A stretch of DNA of 64,000 nucleotides from an uncultured bacterium (GTDB lineage Bacteria; Verrucomicrobiota; Kiritimatiellia; CAIKKV01; CALHGX01): positions 1 through 64,000 of the forward strand of contig CALHGX010000021.1 of the NCBI GenBank assembly GCA_938031185.1, read 5' to 3'. Shown here piece by piece: positions 52,858-62,103 of this stretch. The position numbers and the translations under genes are program-made. The notes under the pieces were generated by a model that worked only from the letters and a program-made list of their open reading frames with translations, was not told where the DNA came from and searched no databases. The stretch's first letter is position 1, and every line of letters starts with the position of its first letter.

Positions 52858-53924
52858 ACATCAACACTCCGTTCCGTAAAGCGAATCATCGGGGCGAACG
52901 AACGCCGGATCCGCGGGGCGGCGCGGGACTGGTCGTGGTGTTGTGGGTGCTGGCCTTGATGGCGATACTGGTCAGCGCCTTTGCCTTCGACATGCATCTC
53001 GAAAGCCGCATCCTTTCCTACTATCGCAAGCGGCTGCAGGCGGAGTATCTGGCGCAAGCAGGAATTGAACGCATTCGTTTCCTGTTGTTCAAGAGCCTGG
53101 AGATCAGCGGCAAGCCGGGCGACAAGGATGCGGACAAGGACTGGTATGCCGATGCCAAACGACTCAAACAGGGGTTCGCAATTCACGGCCTGACCGACGA
53201 GCTGGGCGGCGGCACGGTGACGATTGACATCGTCCCAGAACCGGCCCGGCGCAACGTGAACGCGCTCACCGATGAGGACTGGGAGCGCATATTCAAGGTC
53301 GGCGGCGTGCCAGAGCCCTTGTGGCCCGTCCTGATTGACAGCTTCAACGACTGGCGGGACGGCGACGACGAGCCGCGCATGGACGGCGCCGAAACGGAGG
53401 ACTACTACGCCCGTCTCGATCCGCCGCGCAAGGCGCGCGGTCATGGACGGCCCGGTGAAACGGAGGCCCTGGACACGCTGGAGGAATTGCTGCTCATCCG
53501 CGGTTTTACCCGCCAAATCCTGTACGGAGGGCCCTCGTCCGACAAGGCCGATGAAGCCGTGCTCATGAGCGGCATCGCCGACTTGCTGACGGTCACGCCC
53601 GAAGCCGGAACCAATGTAGACGTGAACACGGCCTCTAAGCGCGTCCTGCTGACGCTTCCCGGCGTGGACGACGTGATCGCCGATGCCATCATTGCCGCCA
53701 GAGAAGGGTTGACGGAGGGCGCCCGAAGAGATGAAGATGCACAGTTTACGAGCTGGGAGGACTTTGTACGGCGAGTGCCGGCCGTCGCGCGCATGGATGC
53801 GGAGGACCGAAATGCGCTGCAGCGGCTGGTGACGATGTCGCGCGCGCGCATTCTGCGCCTTGAATCGGCGGGGCGCGTGGGCGGCGTGGAGCGACGTCTC
53901 TCGCAGGTGGCACAATTCGAGTAA
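52842..53924 (+). CDS. GspK-like pseudopilin
   Basis: GGAGLVVVLWVLALMAILVSAFAFDMHLESRIL...NVDVNTASKRVLLTLPGVDDVIADAIIAARE (SAM-like domain). Confidence 0.85.
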   Translation: MEGPVNINTPFRKANHRGERTPDPRGGAGLVVVLWVLALMAILVSAFAFDMHLESRILSYYRKRLQAEYLAQAGIERIRFLLFKSLEISGKPGDKDADKDWYADAKRLKQGFAIHGLTDELGGGTVTIDIVPEPARRNVNALTDEDWERIFKVGGVPEPLWPVLIDSFNDWRDGDDEPRMDGAETEDYYARLDPPRKARGHGRPGETEALDTLEELLLIRGFTRQILYGGPSSDKADEAVLMSGIADLLTVTPEAGTNVDVNTASKRVLLTLPGVDDVIADAIIAAREGLTEGARRDEDAQFTSWEDFVRRVPAVARMDAEDRNALQRLVTMSRARILRLESAGRVGGVERRLSQVAQFE

Positions 53925-53966
53925 GGCGCCCTCTGAGCGCATGGGCAGCACAAGGAGCAACCGCCA

Positions 53967-55349
53967 ATGGCGGCAGGCATGGTAACAGGGCTGGTCGTGA
54001 GGGCGTCCGCCATCGAGTGGACGGTCCTTCGGTTGGAAGCAGGTCGCTGGACACCCGTGAAGTCCGGGACGTATCCCCTTCCCGCTCCCTCTGAAGGACA
54101 GGACGTATTTCACGACCAAGCGAACCTGGCACTCATCGAGCAGGCATTGCACGCTGGTCTGCCCCGGCTGCCCAAGCCGGTGCGCATGGCGCTGCCGGCA
54201 TCCCGCGCCCTCCTTCGCGTTCTGCAACTGCCTCACGGAACGCCAGAGGAGCTGCACGGCATGGTGCGGCTGCAGGTGGAGAAGTTCGCACCCTTCCCTC
54301 TTGACTCATTGTTGGTTTCCCATGAAGTCCTTGCCACCAGCCCTGACGGGTGTTTGGTTCTCGCCGCCGCGGCGCCCGCCGCCCTTGTGGAGCGATGGGC
54401 CGGCTGCTTGCGCAACGCGGGAACGCCTATTCAAGCGGTGGACTTGGATGTTACCGCATGGTGGCGGCTCGTGAAAGACGCAGGACTTCTCCCCGCCGAA
54501 GGCCGCCAGGCGATCACAGTGGTGGACGGAGCGCACAGCCACCTCATGTTCGTGCGGCAAGGCATTCCCTTGGTGTTGCGCTCGCTTGAAATCGCCGAAA
54601 CGCCGGACGCAGCCGACGAACTCGCCCGCGAGTGGTCCTACACCATCGCTGCCATCGGCGCCGATCCGGACGAAGTCCCTCCGCACGCAACGGTTTTCCA
54701 TCGCGGCGATGAACCGGCCGCGTTGGCGTCACGTCTCGAGGAAGCTTTGGGATTGACGGTCGAATGCCGGGCGTTGGATCCCGCGCCAGCCCTCAGCGAG
54801 AGCGTGGCGCGGCGTCAGGCGGACCGCGAAACGCCGCCCCTCGATTTGGCCCCATTAGCGTGGCGGGACGCAAGCCGCCGTCGCGCGGCCAAAGCGCGGA
54901 TAATCGCCGCCACCGTCGTGCTGCTCTCCCTTTGGCTGGCCGCCATCGCCCTGATTTTCGGCGGAGCGCAATTCCAGCAACACCGCCTCATGTCCATGGA
55001 GGACACGCTGGCCGCCCTGAAGAAGCCTGCCGACCAGGTTCGCGCCACACAAGCGCGCGTCCTGGCTCTCGAGCAGTATTTGAACCGGCAATACTCCGCC
55101 CTGGAAGCACTGAGGGAGGTCAGTGACCTGCTGCCACCCGGGATAGATTTGCGCTCCTTTGTGTATCGTAAGGGCAAGACGGTCGAAATGGCCGGAGAGG
55201 CCTCCGCCGTCACGCTGGTCTTCGATTTCAAGAAGGAAATGGACGAATCCGAGTTTTTCCGCGGTGTAGATCTACCACGCACCCAGCGGACCTCCGGCGG
55301 ACGAGAAAGTTTTCGCATGACCGCCAAGCTGCCGGGAGGGACCGAATGA
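53967..55349 (+). CDS. GspL/PilM-PilN-like assembly protein (actin-like N-terminus, TM, PilN-like C-terminus)
   Basis: VQVEKFAPFPLDSLLVSHEVLA-type PilM block; TM VVLLSLWLAAIALIFGG; ALREVSDLLPPGIDLRSFVYRKGKTVEMAGEA. Confidence 0.8.
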   Translation: MAAGMVTGLVVRASAIEWTVLRLEAGRWTPVKSGTYPLPAPSEGQDVFHDQANLALIEQALHAGLPRLPKPVRMALPASRALLRVLQLPHGTPEELHGMVRLQVEKFAPFPLDSLLVSHEVLATSPDGCLVLAAAAPAALVERWAGCLRNAGTPIQAVDLDVTAWWRLVKDAGLLPAEGRQAITVVDGAHSHLMFVRQGIPLVLRSLEIAETPDAADELAREWSYTIAAIGADPDEVPPHATVFHRGDEPAALASRLEEALGLTVECRALDPAPALSESVARRQADRETPPLDLAPLAWRDASRRRAAKARIIAATVVLLSLWLAAIALIFGGAQFQQHRLMSMEDTLAALKKPADQVRATQARVLALEQYLNRQYSALEALREVSDLLPPGIDLRSFVYRKGKTVEMAGEASAVTLVFDFKKEMDESEFFRGVDLPRTQRTSGGRESFRMTAKLPGGTE

Positions 55350-55912
55350 CTATGTCCCGTCGCGAAGCTTTTCTGCTCTGGCTGACGGCCATGATGGTGC
55401 TGTTCGGCGCGACGTACCTGCTGGCGCAGCCGCGGCTGCAGACGTGGCGGAAAGCACGGGAGGAGCAGCAGGCGCTGAAGCGGCGCATCGCCATGGAACA
55501 ACGGCTCTTACAGCAGGCTCCGGAATGGACGCAGCGGCTACAGTCCCTTCGCGCCCGACTGCCGGCGCACCCGCGCGACAAGGATGTGACCGCGGATTTG
55601 CTCATCAACCTGGAACGCCTGGCGGCACAACGGCAACTGGTTTTGGCAAGCCGGGACGTGGAAAAAGAAGTGCAACAGGGGGACCTGTACGAACTGGCGG
55701 TGAACTGCCGCTGGGAGGGTTCGCTCGAATCGCTGGTGTATTTCCTCTTTGACCTGCAGCAGGATCCTGCTATGTTGGACATCAGTCAACTGTCGGTTGC
55801 GCCGAGCGAAAAAGGCCTCCTCAAGGGCAGTTTCACGGTGTACTGTTCCTATTCAAGAGGCGGGCCGGATGCGCCGGGAGCAACTCCGGAATCCCTGCCG
55901 TCAAGCAGATGA
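55346..55912 (+). CDS. GspM/PilO-like protein
   Basis: N-term TM FLLWLTAMMVLFGATYLLA, coiled coil, small C-terminal domain; ATGA overlap. Confidence 0.65.
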   Translation: MTMSRREAFLLWLTAMMVLFGATYLLAQPRLQTWRKAREEQQALKRRIAMEQRLLQQAPEWTQRLQSLRARLPAHPRDKDVTADLLINLERLAAQRQLVLASRDVEKEVQQGDLYELAVNCRWEGSLESLVYFLFDLQQDPAMLDISQLSVAPSEKGLLKGSFTVYCSYSRGGPDAPGATPESLPSSR

Positions 55913-58251
55913 GTTTGCAAAACATGGCGCCTTCAAACATTCGATCGAGTCGCGCAGCCGTGTGGTTCACGCTGCTCGTGGTCGCGACAGCCCCGGCCCA
56001 AGGTCCCGGCCCCTTCACCCTTCCCGGATCCATCCCGGCCGCCGGACCGGGAATGCCGGGCGGAAGCGCAGAAGTCGAATCAGAAACCGGGCAACAGAAA
56101 CTGATTTCGCTCAAGTTCAGCGCCGCGCCGCTCGCCCAGGTGCTGCAGTTCTATAGCGAGCTGACCGGACGCACCCTTCTGGAGGCGCCCAGCGTCAATG
56201 CCACCATCAACCTGCGCAGCCACACCAAATTGACGGTGGAAGAGAGCCTGCAGGCCATCAAGACGGTGCTGGCCATGAACAATGTGGGGCTCGTCCATGT
56301 GGGCGAGAAGTTCGTCAAAGTGGTGCCCATCGCCTCCGTGCTGCAAGAAGGGCTGGCCATCCAGACCAATGCATGGGCTCGCCGCACACGACCTGACACC
56401 GACGATCTCGTCAGCGAGATCATTTCGTTGCGCTACATAGACACGGCCGACGCCCAAAAGGCCATTGCAGGGCTTCAGCACGGTTATGGCAAGATACAAC
56501 CCCTCGAGCGCATCAACAGCCTGCTGGTGGCGGACAGCGCGGCCAACATCAACCGCATGCAGATCATCTTGGAACAGATTGATCAACCCCTCGAACTTAA
56601 GGAAAAACTCCACGTTCTTCCCATCCGCCACACCAAGGCCTCCGACGTGAAGGCCAAGATCGAAGAGATCATCGCGGAGGCAAAAGACAAGGAACGCGCG
56701 CCGACCGTTCGCCGTCCCCGCGAGAGCGGGGCACCCGGCGTGGAAGCCGCGCCACCGCCGATTCCCGGCATCATCCGCGCCCCTCGGCCCGTCGTGGCGC
56801 GCCCGGAAACGACGCCGGAAACGTCGGCGGCAGAGCCTGAAGACGGCCGACTCATTCGGGGCAATGTCCGCATGGTGGCGGACGACCGCACGGGCATCCT
56901 CATCGTCATCACCCGCCCCGAAAACCTCCCCTTTTTCGAGGATATGGTGGCCGCGCTGGATGTGCCCACCGCGCCAGACGTCATTGTCCGCGTGCTCCGC
57001 CTCGAATACGCCGATAGCGAGGACGTCGCCGGCATGCTCAACAATCTGATCGGCGCGGCTTCATCGAAGGACGCCGCGCCTCGAAAAGCCGCAACGCCGG
57101 GCGCTGCCGGCGAGTCGCCTCCACGCGGCGCCGAACTGGAGCAGTTTCTCCAGCAGCAACGGGAAGCCGGCGCGCCGCGCGAAACAAAGACCAAAGTCGG
57201 ACAGTTGTCCGCCGATAACATCAAAATCCTTCCCGACAAGCGCTCCAACGCGCTCATCATCATGGCCAGCAAAGGCGACATGGCCACCCTCGAGGAAATC
57301 ATCCGCGACATGGACATCATGCTCTCGCAGGTGCTGATCGAAGCGGTCATCCTGCAGGTCAATCTCGGCGACACCATGGAGCGCGGCGTGGATTTGATTC
57401 AACGTTCCCTCATTGCGTACGACCGCAAGGGCTCGCGGCGCGATCCCGTATTTGCCTTCGCGGGCAGCACCGGAGACAGCGCGTCGCCCAACCCGACGGA
57501 CGCTACATCCTTCCGCGGCGCGTTCCTTCCCGAAGGCGGGCTCACCTACTATTTCACCCATTTCGGCCTCAACATTGACGCCGTGCTGCGCTGGGCGGCC
57601 ACGGACTCGAAAACCCGCGTTCTTTCCTCGCCAGTGGTCCTCACCACGGACAACAAGGAGGCCAAGATTGACGTGTCGAAGGAAATCTATTTCTACAAAG
57701 GCCAGACCCCCACCAGCGTGGGCGGCACGATCGCGTATGTGCCCAACGTCGAGTCGCGCAAGGTGGGCATCAATCTCACGGTCACGCCGCGCATCAACAA
57801 GAAAAAATTCGTCGTGATGGAAATCAAACAGAAAATCGAAGAACAGGCCGATTCCCAGCCGATCCAGGGGCAGGGCGACTGGCCCACCATCTCCTCGCGC
57901 GAATTCACGGCCTCCGTGGCGGTGCGCACGGGCGAAACCATCGTGCTCGGCGGTCTCGTCAAGAACAGCGCCGTGGACACCAACAAGCGCGTGCCGATTC
58001 TCGGCGACATTCCGTTGCTCGGCATTCCGTTCCGCGCCTCCAGCCGTCAGAAGGGGCGAGAGGAAGTCGTCGTTTTCATCACGCCTTACGTGCTGGACAC
58101 GCCCGAGGACATCGCGCAGGAATCCCAGCGGCGCAAGGACGCCATCGACGCCAAGAACATGTGGACTCAGGGTTGGTCGGACAGCCGTTTGGCCGACCCT
58201 CCCGTCAAGAAGGGCCCGTTGCGCCGCTGGTGGCAGCGGCTGGCGCCATGA
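55909..58251 (+). CDS. GspD-like secretin
   Basis: N-domains (INLRSHTKLTVEESLQAIKTVL), INSLLVADSAANINRMQIILEQID, secretin VLSSPVVLTTDNKEAKIDV...VAVRTGETIVLGGLVKNSAVDTNKRVPILGDIPLLGIPFRAS. Confidence 0.95.
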   Translation: MSLQNMAPSNIRSSRAAVWFTLLVVATAPAQGPGPFTLPGSIPAAGPGMPGGSAEVESETGQQKLISLKFSAAPLAQVLQFYSELTGRTLLEAPSVNATINLRSHTKLTVEESLQAIKTVLAMNNVGLVHVGEKFVKVVPIASVLQEGLAIQTNAWARRTRPDTDDLVSEIISLRYIDTADAQKAIAGLQHGYGKIQPLERINSLLVADSAANINRMQIILEQIDQPLELKEKLHVLPIRHTKASDVKAKIEEIIAEAKDKERAPTVRRPRESGAPGVEAAPPPIPGIIRAPRPVVARPETTPETSAAEPEDGRLIRGNVRMVADDRTGILIVITRPENLPFFEDMVAALDVPTAPDVIVRVLRLEYADSEDVAGMLNNLIGAASSKDAAPRKAATPGAAGESPPRGAELEQFLQQQREAGAPRETKTKVGQLSADNIKILPDKRSNALIIMASKGDMATLEEIIRDMDIMLSQVLIEAVILQVNLGDTMERGVDLIQRSLIAYDRKGSRRDPVFAFAGSTGDSASPNPTDATSFRGAFLPEGGLTYYFTHFGLNIDAVLRWAATDSKTRVLSSPVVLTTDNKEAKIDVSKEIYFYKGQTPTSVGGTIAYVPNVESRKVGINLTVTPRINKKKFVVMEIKQKIEEQADSQPIQGQGDWPTISSREFTASVAVRTGETIVLGGLVKNSAVDTNKRVPILGDIPLLGIPFRASSRQKGREEVVVFITPYVLDTPEDIAQESQRRKDAIDAKNMWTQGWSDSRLADPPVKKGPLRRWWQRLAP

Positions 58252-58292
58252 CGCAGGATATGGCCGATCCCCGTTCAAGGAGACCTAGGAAC

Positions 58293-58946
58293 ATGAAACA
58301 CATCGCTTCGCTTCCCCGCACGGGGCTTGTGGTTTTGAGCGCCGCCCTCTGCTGGACCACCGGCTGCAGCTCCCTGCGCGTTGTTCAAGGAAGCCCTAAT
58401 CCACCTCCCTGGCTGACCGAGCCTTCCGCCGCGGCCGATTACCAGGCCGACCGCTTTGTCTACGCCAGCGGCATGGCCACCTACTGCCTGACGCTCGAAG
58501 AGGGCATACAGGACGCGCGACATGACGCCATTCGAAAGCTGGTCGAGCGCATCGGCGTGGCGGCGGACAACGTCTATCGGACGGACCGGATGAAGCAGGA
58601 AACCCGCTCGCAAAGCGGCATGCCGAACATGCCGCAAATGCTGCTCAACTCCCGGCGTGCGGTGAAGGACATCTCGGGGCGCGTGAACGACAAAGCCACC
58701 ACCGCGCCCCAGGCGTTCCACGTCTCGCGCAGTCGTGTGCACGGCATCGAGGAGCAGGCGCTCCAATACACTGTCTGGCGCTACCGCCCGAGCCTCCTCG
58801 CTCGCTGGCTGGACGGCGACACGGCCATCCGATTTTATGATGTGTACGTGCTGCTGCGTTGCCCTGTGGAGGAGTTTAACGCCGCCATCGAACTGGACCG
58901 ACGGCTCGAAAGCCTCCCCGAGACCCTGCAGATCAAAAAGGACTGA
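58293..58946 (+). CDS. Lipoprotein, LPP20-like
   Basis: LSAALCWTTGCSSLRVVQGSPNPPPWL lipobox; FVYASGMATYCLTLEEGIQDARHDAIRKLVERIGV. Start by SD aaggag. Confidence 0.7.
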   Translation: MKHIASLPRTGLVVLSAALCWTTGCSSLRVVQGSPNPPPWLTEPSAAADYQADRFVYASGMATYCLTLEEGIQDARHDAIRKLVERIGVAADNVYRTDRMKQETRSQSGMPNMPQMLLNSRRAVKDISGRVNDKATTAPQAFHVSRSRVHGIEEQALQYTVWRYRPSLLARWLDGDTAIRFYDVYVLLRCPVEEFNAAIELDRRLESLPETLQIKKD

Positions 58947-58962
58947 TCATTCGAAATCGGCG

Positions 58963-58991
58963 TTGACAATCCGCCGGCCATGAAGTACTAA
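58963..58991 (+). promoter_or_regulatory. Putative sigma70-like promoter for rplM-rpsI: TTGACA-N17-TACTAA
   Basis: Perfect -35, 17-bp spacer, weak -10, in the gap upstream of rplM. Confidence 0.45.
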
Positions 58992-59026
58992 ATCGCCCTT
59001 TTGTTTATCGGGAGAAGTGTTGGCGC

Positions 59027-59458
59027 ATGAAAACGTTCATTCCCAAGGAGCAAGAGATCACCCGTGCCTGGCATCTGGTGGACGCGGCCGGGCGGCCGGC
59101 GGGGCGGCTCGCCGTCGAGGTGGCCAACCTGCTTCGAGGGCGCGGAAAACCGATGTACACCCCGCACGTGGATACAGGTGATTTCGTGGTCGTGATCAAC
59201 GCGGCGCGCGTTCGGTTCACCGGAAGCAAGGAAGAGCAGAAGCTCTACTGGCGGTACACCGGCTTTCGCGGCGGACGCAAAACCATGACGGCGGCCGAAG
59301 TGAGGGCCAAGAGGCCGCAGCACATCGTCGAGCACGCCGTCAAGGGCATGCTCCCGCGCAACCATTTGAGCCGGACGATGCTGAAGCGCCTGAAGGTGTA
59401 TGCGGGCAGCGAACACCCGCACACGGCGCAGAAGCCCGTCGCGGCGGGCAAGGCTTAA
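59027..59458 (+). CDS. rplM: 50S ribosomal protein L13
   Basis: RAWHLVDAAGRPAGRLAVEVANLLRGRGKPMYTPHVDTGDFVVVINAARVRFTG...AVKGMLPRNHLSRTMLKRLKVYAGSEHPH. Confidence 0.97.
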   Translation: MKTFIPKEQEITRAWHLVDAAGRPAGRLAVEVANLLRGRGKPMYTPHVDTGDFVVVINAARVRFTGSKEEQKLYWRYTGFRGGRKTMTAAEVRAKRPQHIVEHAVKGMLPRNHLSRTMLKRLKVYAGSEHPHTAQKPVAAGKA

Positions 59459-59476
59459 TCGGGAGGAGCAAGCATC

Positions 59477-59875
59477 GTGGTCGAAACCAAAACGGAATAC
59501 GCGGCAACAGGGCGGCGCAAGACCGCCGTGGCACGCGTCGCGTTGATGTCAGGCACCGGAAAGTGGGTCGTCAATCGCCAGCCGGCGGAACTCTATTTCT
59601 CCACCGAGGCCATTCGCAACTACATCCAGCAGCCAATGAAGCTCACCGACACCCTCGCCAAGTTCGATCTGCGCGCCAAGGTTTCGGGCGGTGGGCCCGT
59701 CGGTCAGGCCGGCGCCTTGCGTCACGCCATTGCCCGCGCGCTCATCCAGGCGGACCCCTCGTTGCGCGAAGTGCTGAAAGACAGCGGTTGCCTCACGCGC
59801 GACTCGCGAATGAAGGAACGCAAGAAGTACGGCCAGCCCGGCGCTCGCAAGCGATTCCAGTTCTCGAAGCGCTAG
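59477..59875 (+). CDS. rpsI: 30S ribosomal protein S9
   Basis: [34 protein letters not shown]...[21 protein letters not shown]...[25 protein letters not shown]. Confidence 0.97.
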   Translation: MVETKTEYAATGRRKTAVARVALMSGTGKWVVNRQPAELYFSTEAIRNYIQQPMKLTDTLAKFDLRAKVSGGGPVGQAGALRHAIARALIQADPSLREVLKDSGCLTRDSRMKERKKYGQPGARKRFQFSKR

Positions 59876-60000
59876 GCGTTCCGCTCCACCGCGATGGATA
59901 CGGTATTACGCCGCGTTCCGTGGCCCCCGCAGACGGCATTCGCCGACCGGGGCGCCTGCTTGTTTCATCCTGCTCCGGCACGGATGGCATGCCTACGGCC

Positions 60001-61221
60001 ATGAAGACCGCTTTCGCCATCGAAGCGGGAAGCACCACCGCGCCCCTCGGATTTCGCGCGGCGGCATTTCGCGCCGGCATCAAGGAGAGCCGGACACGCG
60101 ACGATTTGGCGCTACTGGTCTCGGACGTATCCGCCGCCGCGGCGGGCGTCTTCACCACCAACCGGGTGCAAGCCGCGCCGGTGCGCTATTGTCGGCGCCT
60201 CCTCGTTCGTCAAACCCATGTCCGCGCCGTCTTGATCAATGCGGGCAACGCGAACGCATGCACGGGCCCCCAAGGCGACCGCGATGCCGCGAAGATGGCC
60301 CGGGCCGCCAGCCGCTCGCTGCGCCTGCCCCATAATGAAGTCCTCGTTTGTTCCACCGGCACCATTGGCATCCCCCTGCCGATGCCGCGCATCGAAGCCG
60401 CCATGCCCGCCTTGGTCGCCCGTCTTTCACGAGACGGCACCGCCGCCGCCAACGCGATCCTGACCACGGACAAGGTGGCTAAAACGGGTGCAGTGCGGCT
60501 GACCGCGGACGGGAAAGACATCGTGATAGGGGGCATGGCAAAGGGCTCCGGCATGATTGCGCCCAATATGGCCACCATGCTGGCGTTCATCACAACCGAT
60601 GCCGCAGCGCGCCCTGCAGCGTTGCGGCGGGCCTTGCGCCGCGCCACACAGCTTTCATTCAACCGCATCACGGTGGATGGCGACGAAAGCACCAACGACA
60701 CCGTGCTCCTGCTGGCCAACGGCATGGCGGGAAATCGCCCGTTGGACGAACGCCATCCCGATTGGCCCCGCTTTCAGGCCGCGCTCAACGCCCTGACGCT
60801 CGATCTGGCCAAGAAAATTGTCCGGGACGGAGAAGGCGCCACCAAATTCGTCACCGTCCGAGTCTGTGGCGCGGCGTCGCCTGTTGATGCGCAGCGCGCG
60901 GCCCGGGCCGTTGCGCAATCCCTCTTGGTCAAGACCTCTTGGTTCGGCGGAGACCCGAACTGGGGTCGCCTCATGGCGGCACTGGGCTATTCGGGCGCCC
61001 GTATAGCCGAGGAGCGGATTGAAATTCGGTTTGACGGACAAGCGGCGGTTCGCCGGGGCCGCGCCCTTGGCGCCGCAACGGCGGAAGAACTCGCGGCGGT
61101 GCTGCGCCGTCCGGAATTTGTCGTCGAAATCCGCCTTGGCCTCGGCTCGGCGGCTTGCGAACTGTACACTTGCGACTGCAGCGAGGAATACGTTCGGATC
61201 AACGCCGAATACATGACCTGA
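60001..61221 (+). CDS. argJ: Bifunctional glutamate N-acetyltransferase/amino-acid acetyltransferase
   Basis: INAGNANACTGPQGDRDA...STGTIGIPLPM...ILTTDKVAKTGAV...MAKGSGMIAPNMATMLAFITTDA. Alternative ATG at 59989. Confidence 0.95.
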   Translation: MKTAFAIEAGSTTAPLGFRAAAFRAGIKESRTRDDLALLVSDVSAAAAGVFTTNRVQAAPVRYCRRLLVRQTHVRAVLINAGNANACTGPQGDRDAAKMARAASRSLRLPHNEVLVCSTGTIGIPLPMPRIEAAMPALVARLSRDGTAAANAILTTDKVAKTGAVRLTADGKDIVIGGMAKGSGMIAPNMATMLAFITTDAAARPAALRRALRRATQLSFNRITVDGDESTNDTVLLLANGMAGNRPLDERHPDWPRFQAALNALTLDLAKKIVRDGEGATKFVTVRVCGAASPVDAQRAARAVAQSLLVKTSWFGGDPNWGRLMAALGYSGARIAEERIEIRFDGQAAVRRGRALGAATAEELAAVLRRPEFVVEIRLGLGSAACELYTCDCSEEYVRINAEYMT

Positions 61222-61230
61222 AGCGCCATC

Positions 61231-62103
61231 ATGAAACACCTTGTGGAAAAGGCCGACGTGCTGATTGAGGCCCTGCCCTATATTCAGCGCTTTCGCGGAG
61301 CCCGCGTGGTGGTGAAATTCGGCGGCAGCGCGATGGAACAGCCGGACCGTTACGAAGGCATTCTGACAGACATTGTCTTCATGGAATGCGTGGGAATGCA
61401 GCCCGTGCTGGTCCATGGCGGCGGCAAGGCCATCACGCGAGCCATGGCAGAAGCGGGACTGACCGCCCGTTTCGTGCAGGGCCTTCGCGTGACGGATGAC
61501 GCCTCGATGCGCGTGGTCAAGGAGGTCATCACCCACCGGGTCAATCGTGGAATCGTCGAGACCATCCAACGACTGGGCGGGCAGGCGGAACGGGTGGACG
61601 GAGAATCGGTTTTCCAAGTAGACCGCCGCACCGGCAAGGATCCCGTCACCGGCGCAAAACTGGATTGGGGCCTGGTCGGCGAAATTCGCTCCGTGCGCGC
61701 CGATCCCCTTCTGGAATGCCTGTCGCGCGACGTCATCCCCGTGGTGACGCCGCTCGGAACCGGCCCCGACGGGCAGGTCTACAATCTGAACGCGGACGAT
61801 GCGGCCGCGGCCACAGCCCTCGCGCTGCAAGCGCGCAAACTCGTGTTTCTTTCGGATGTGCCCGGCCTCCTGCGTAACCGGCAGGACGAATCGTCTTTGC
61901 TGTCCACGCTTCGCATCCGCGAGGTGGAACAACTCATTCAGGACGGCGTGATTGACGGTGGCATGCTGCCCAAGATTCGCGGTTGCGCGGACGCGCTGGC
62001 CGGCGGCGTGCAGAAGATTCACATCGTGGATGGCCGGCTGCCGCATTCGCTTTTGCTCGAGATTTTCACCAACCAGGGAGTAGGAACGGAGATCACGGAA
62101 TGA
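61231..62103 (+). CDS. argB: Acetylglutamate kinase
   Basis: GARVVVKFGGSAMEQPD...VLVHGGGKAITRAM...YNLNADDAAAATALALQARKLVFLSDVPGLL. Confidence 0.96.
   Translation: MKHLVEKADVLIEALPYIQRFRGARVVVKFGGSAMEQPDRYEGILTDIVFMECVGMQPVLVHGGGKAITRAMAEAGLTARFVQGLRVTDDASMRVVKEVITHRVNRGIVETIQRLGGQAERVDGESVFQVDRRTGKDPVTGAKLDWGLVGEIRSVRADPLLECLSRDVIPVVTPLGTGPDGQVYNLNADDAAAATALALQARKLVFLSDVPGLLRNRQDESSLLSTLRIREVEQLIQDGVIDGGMLPKIRGCADALAGGVQKIHIVDGRLPHSLLLEIFTNQGVGTEITE

Noticed and set aside
52764-54257. 497-aa minus-strand ORF antisense to gspK
   Set aside because: Sense strand carries clear GspK features; antisense translation has none.
57061-58278. 405-aa minus-strand ORF antisense to gspD
   Set aside because: Shadow of the secretin gene.
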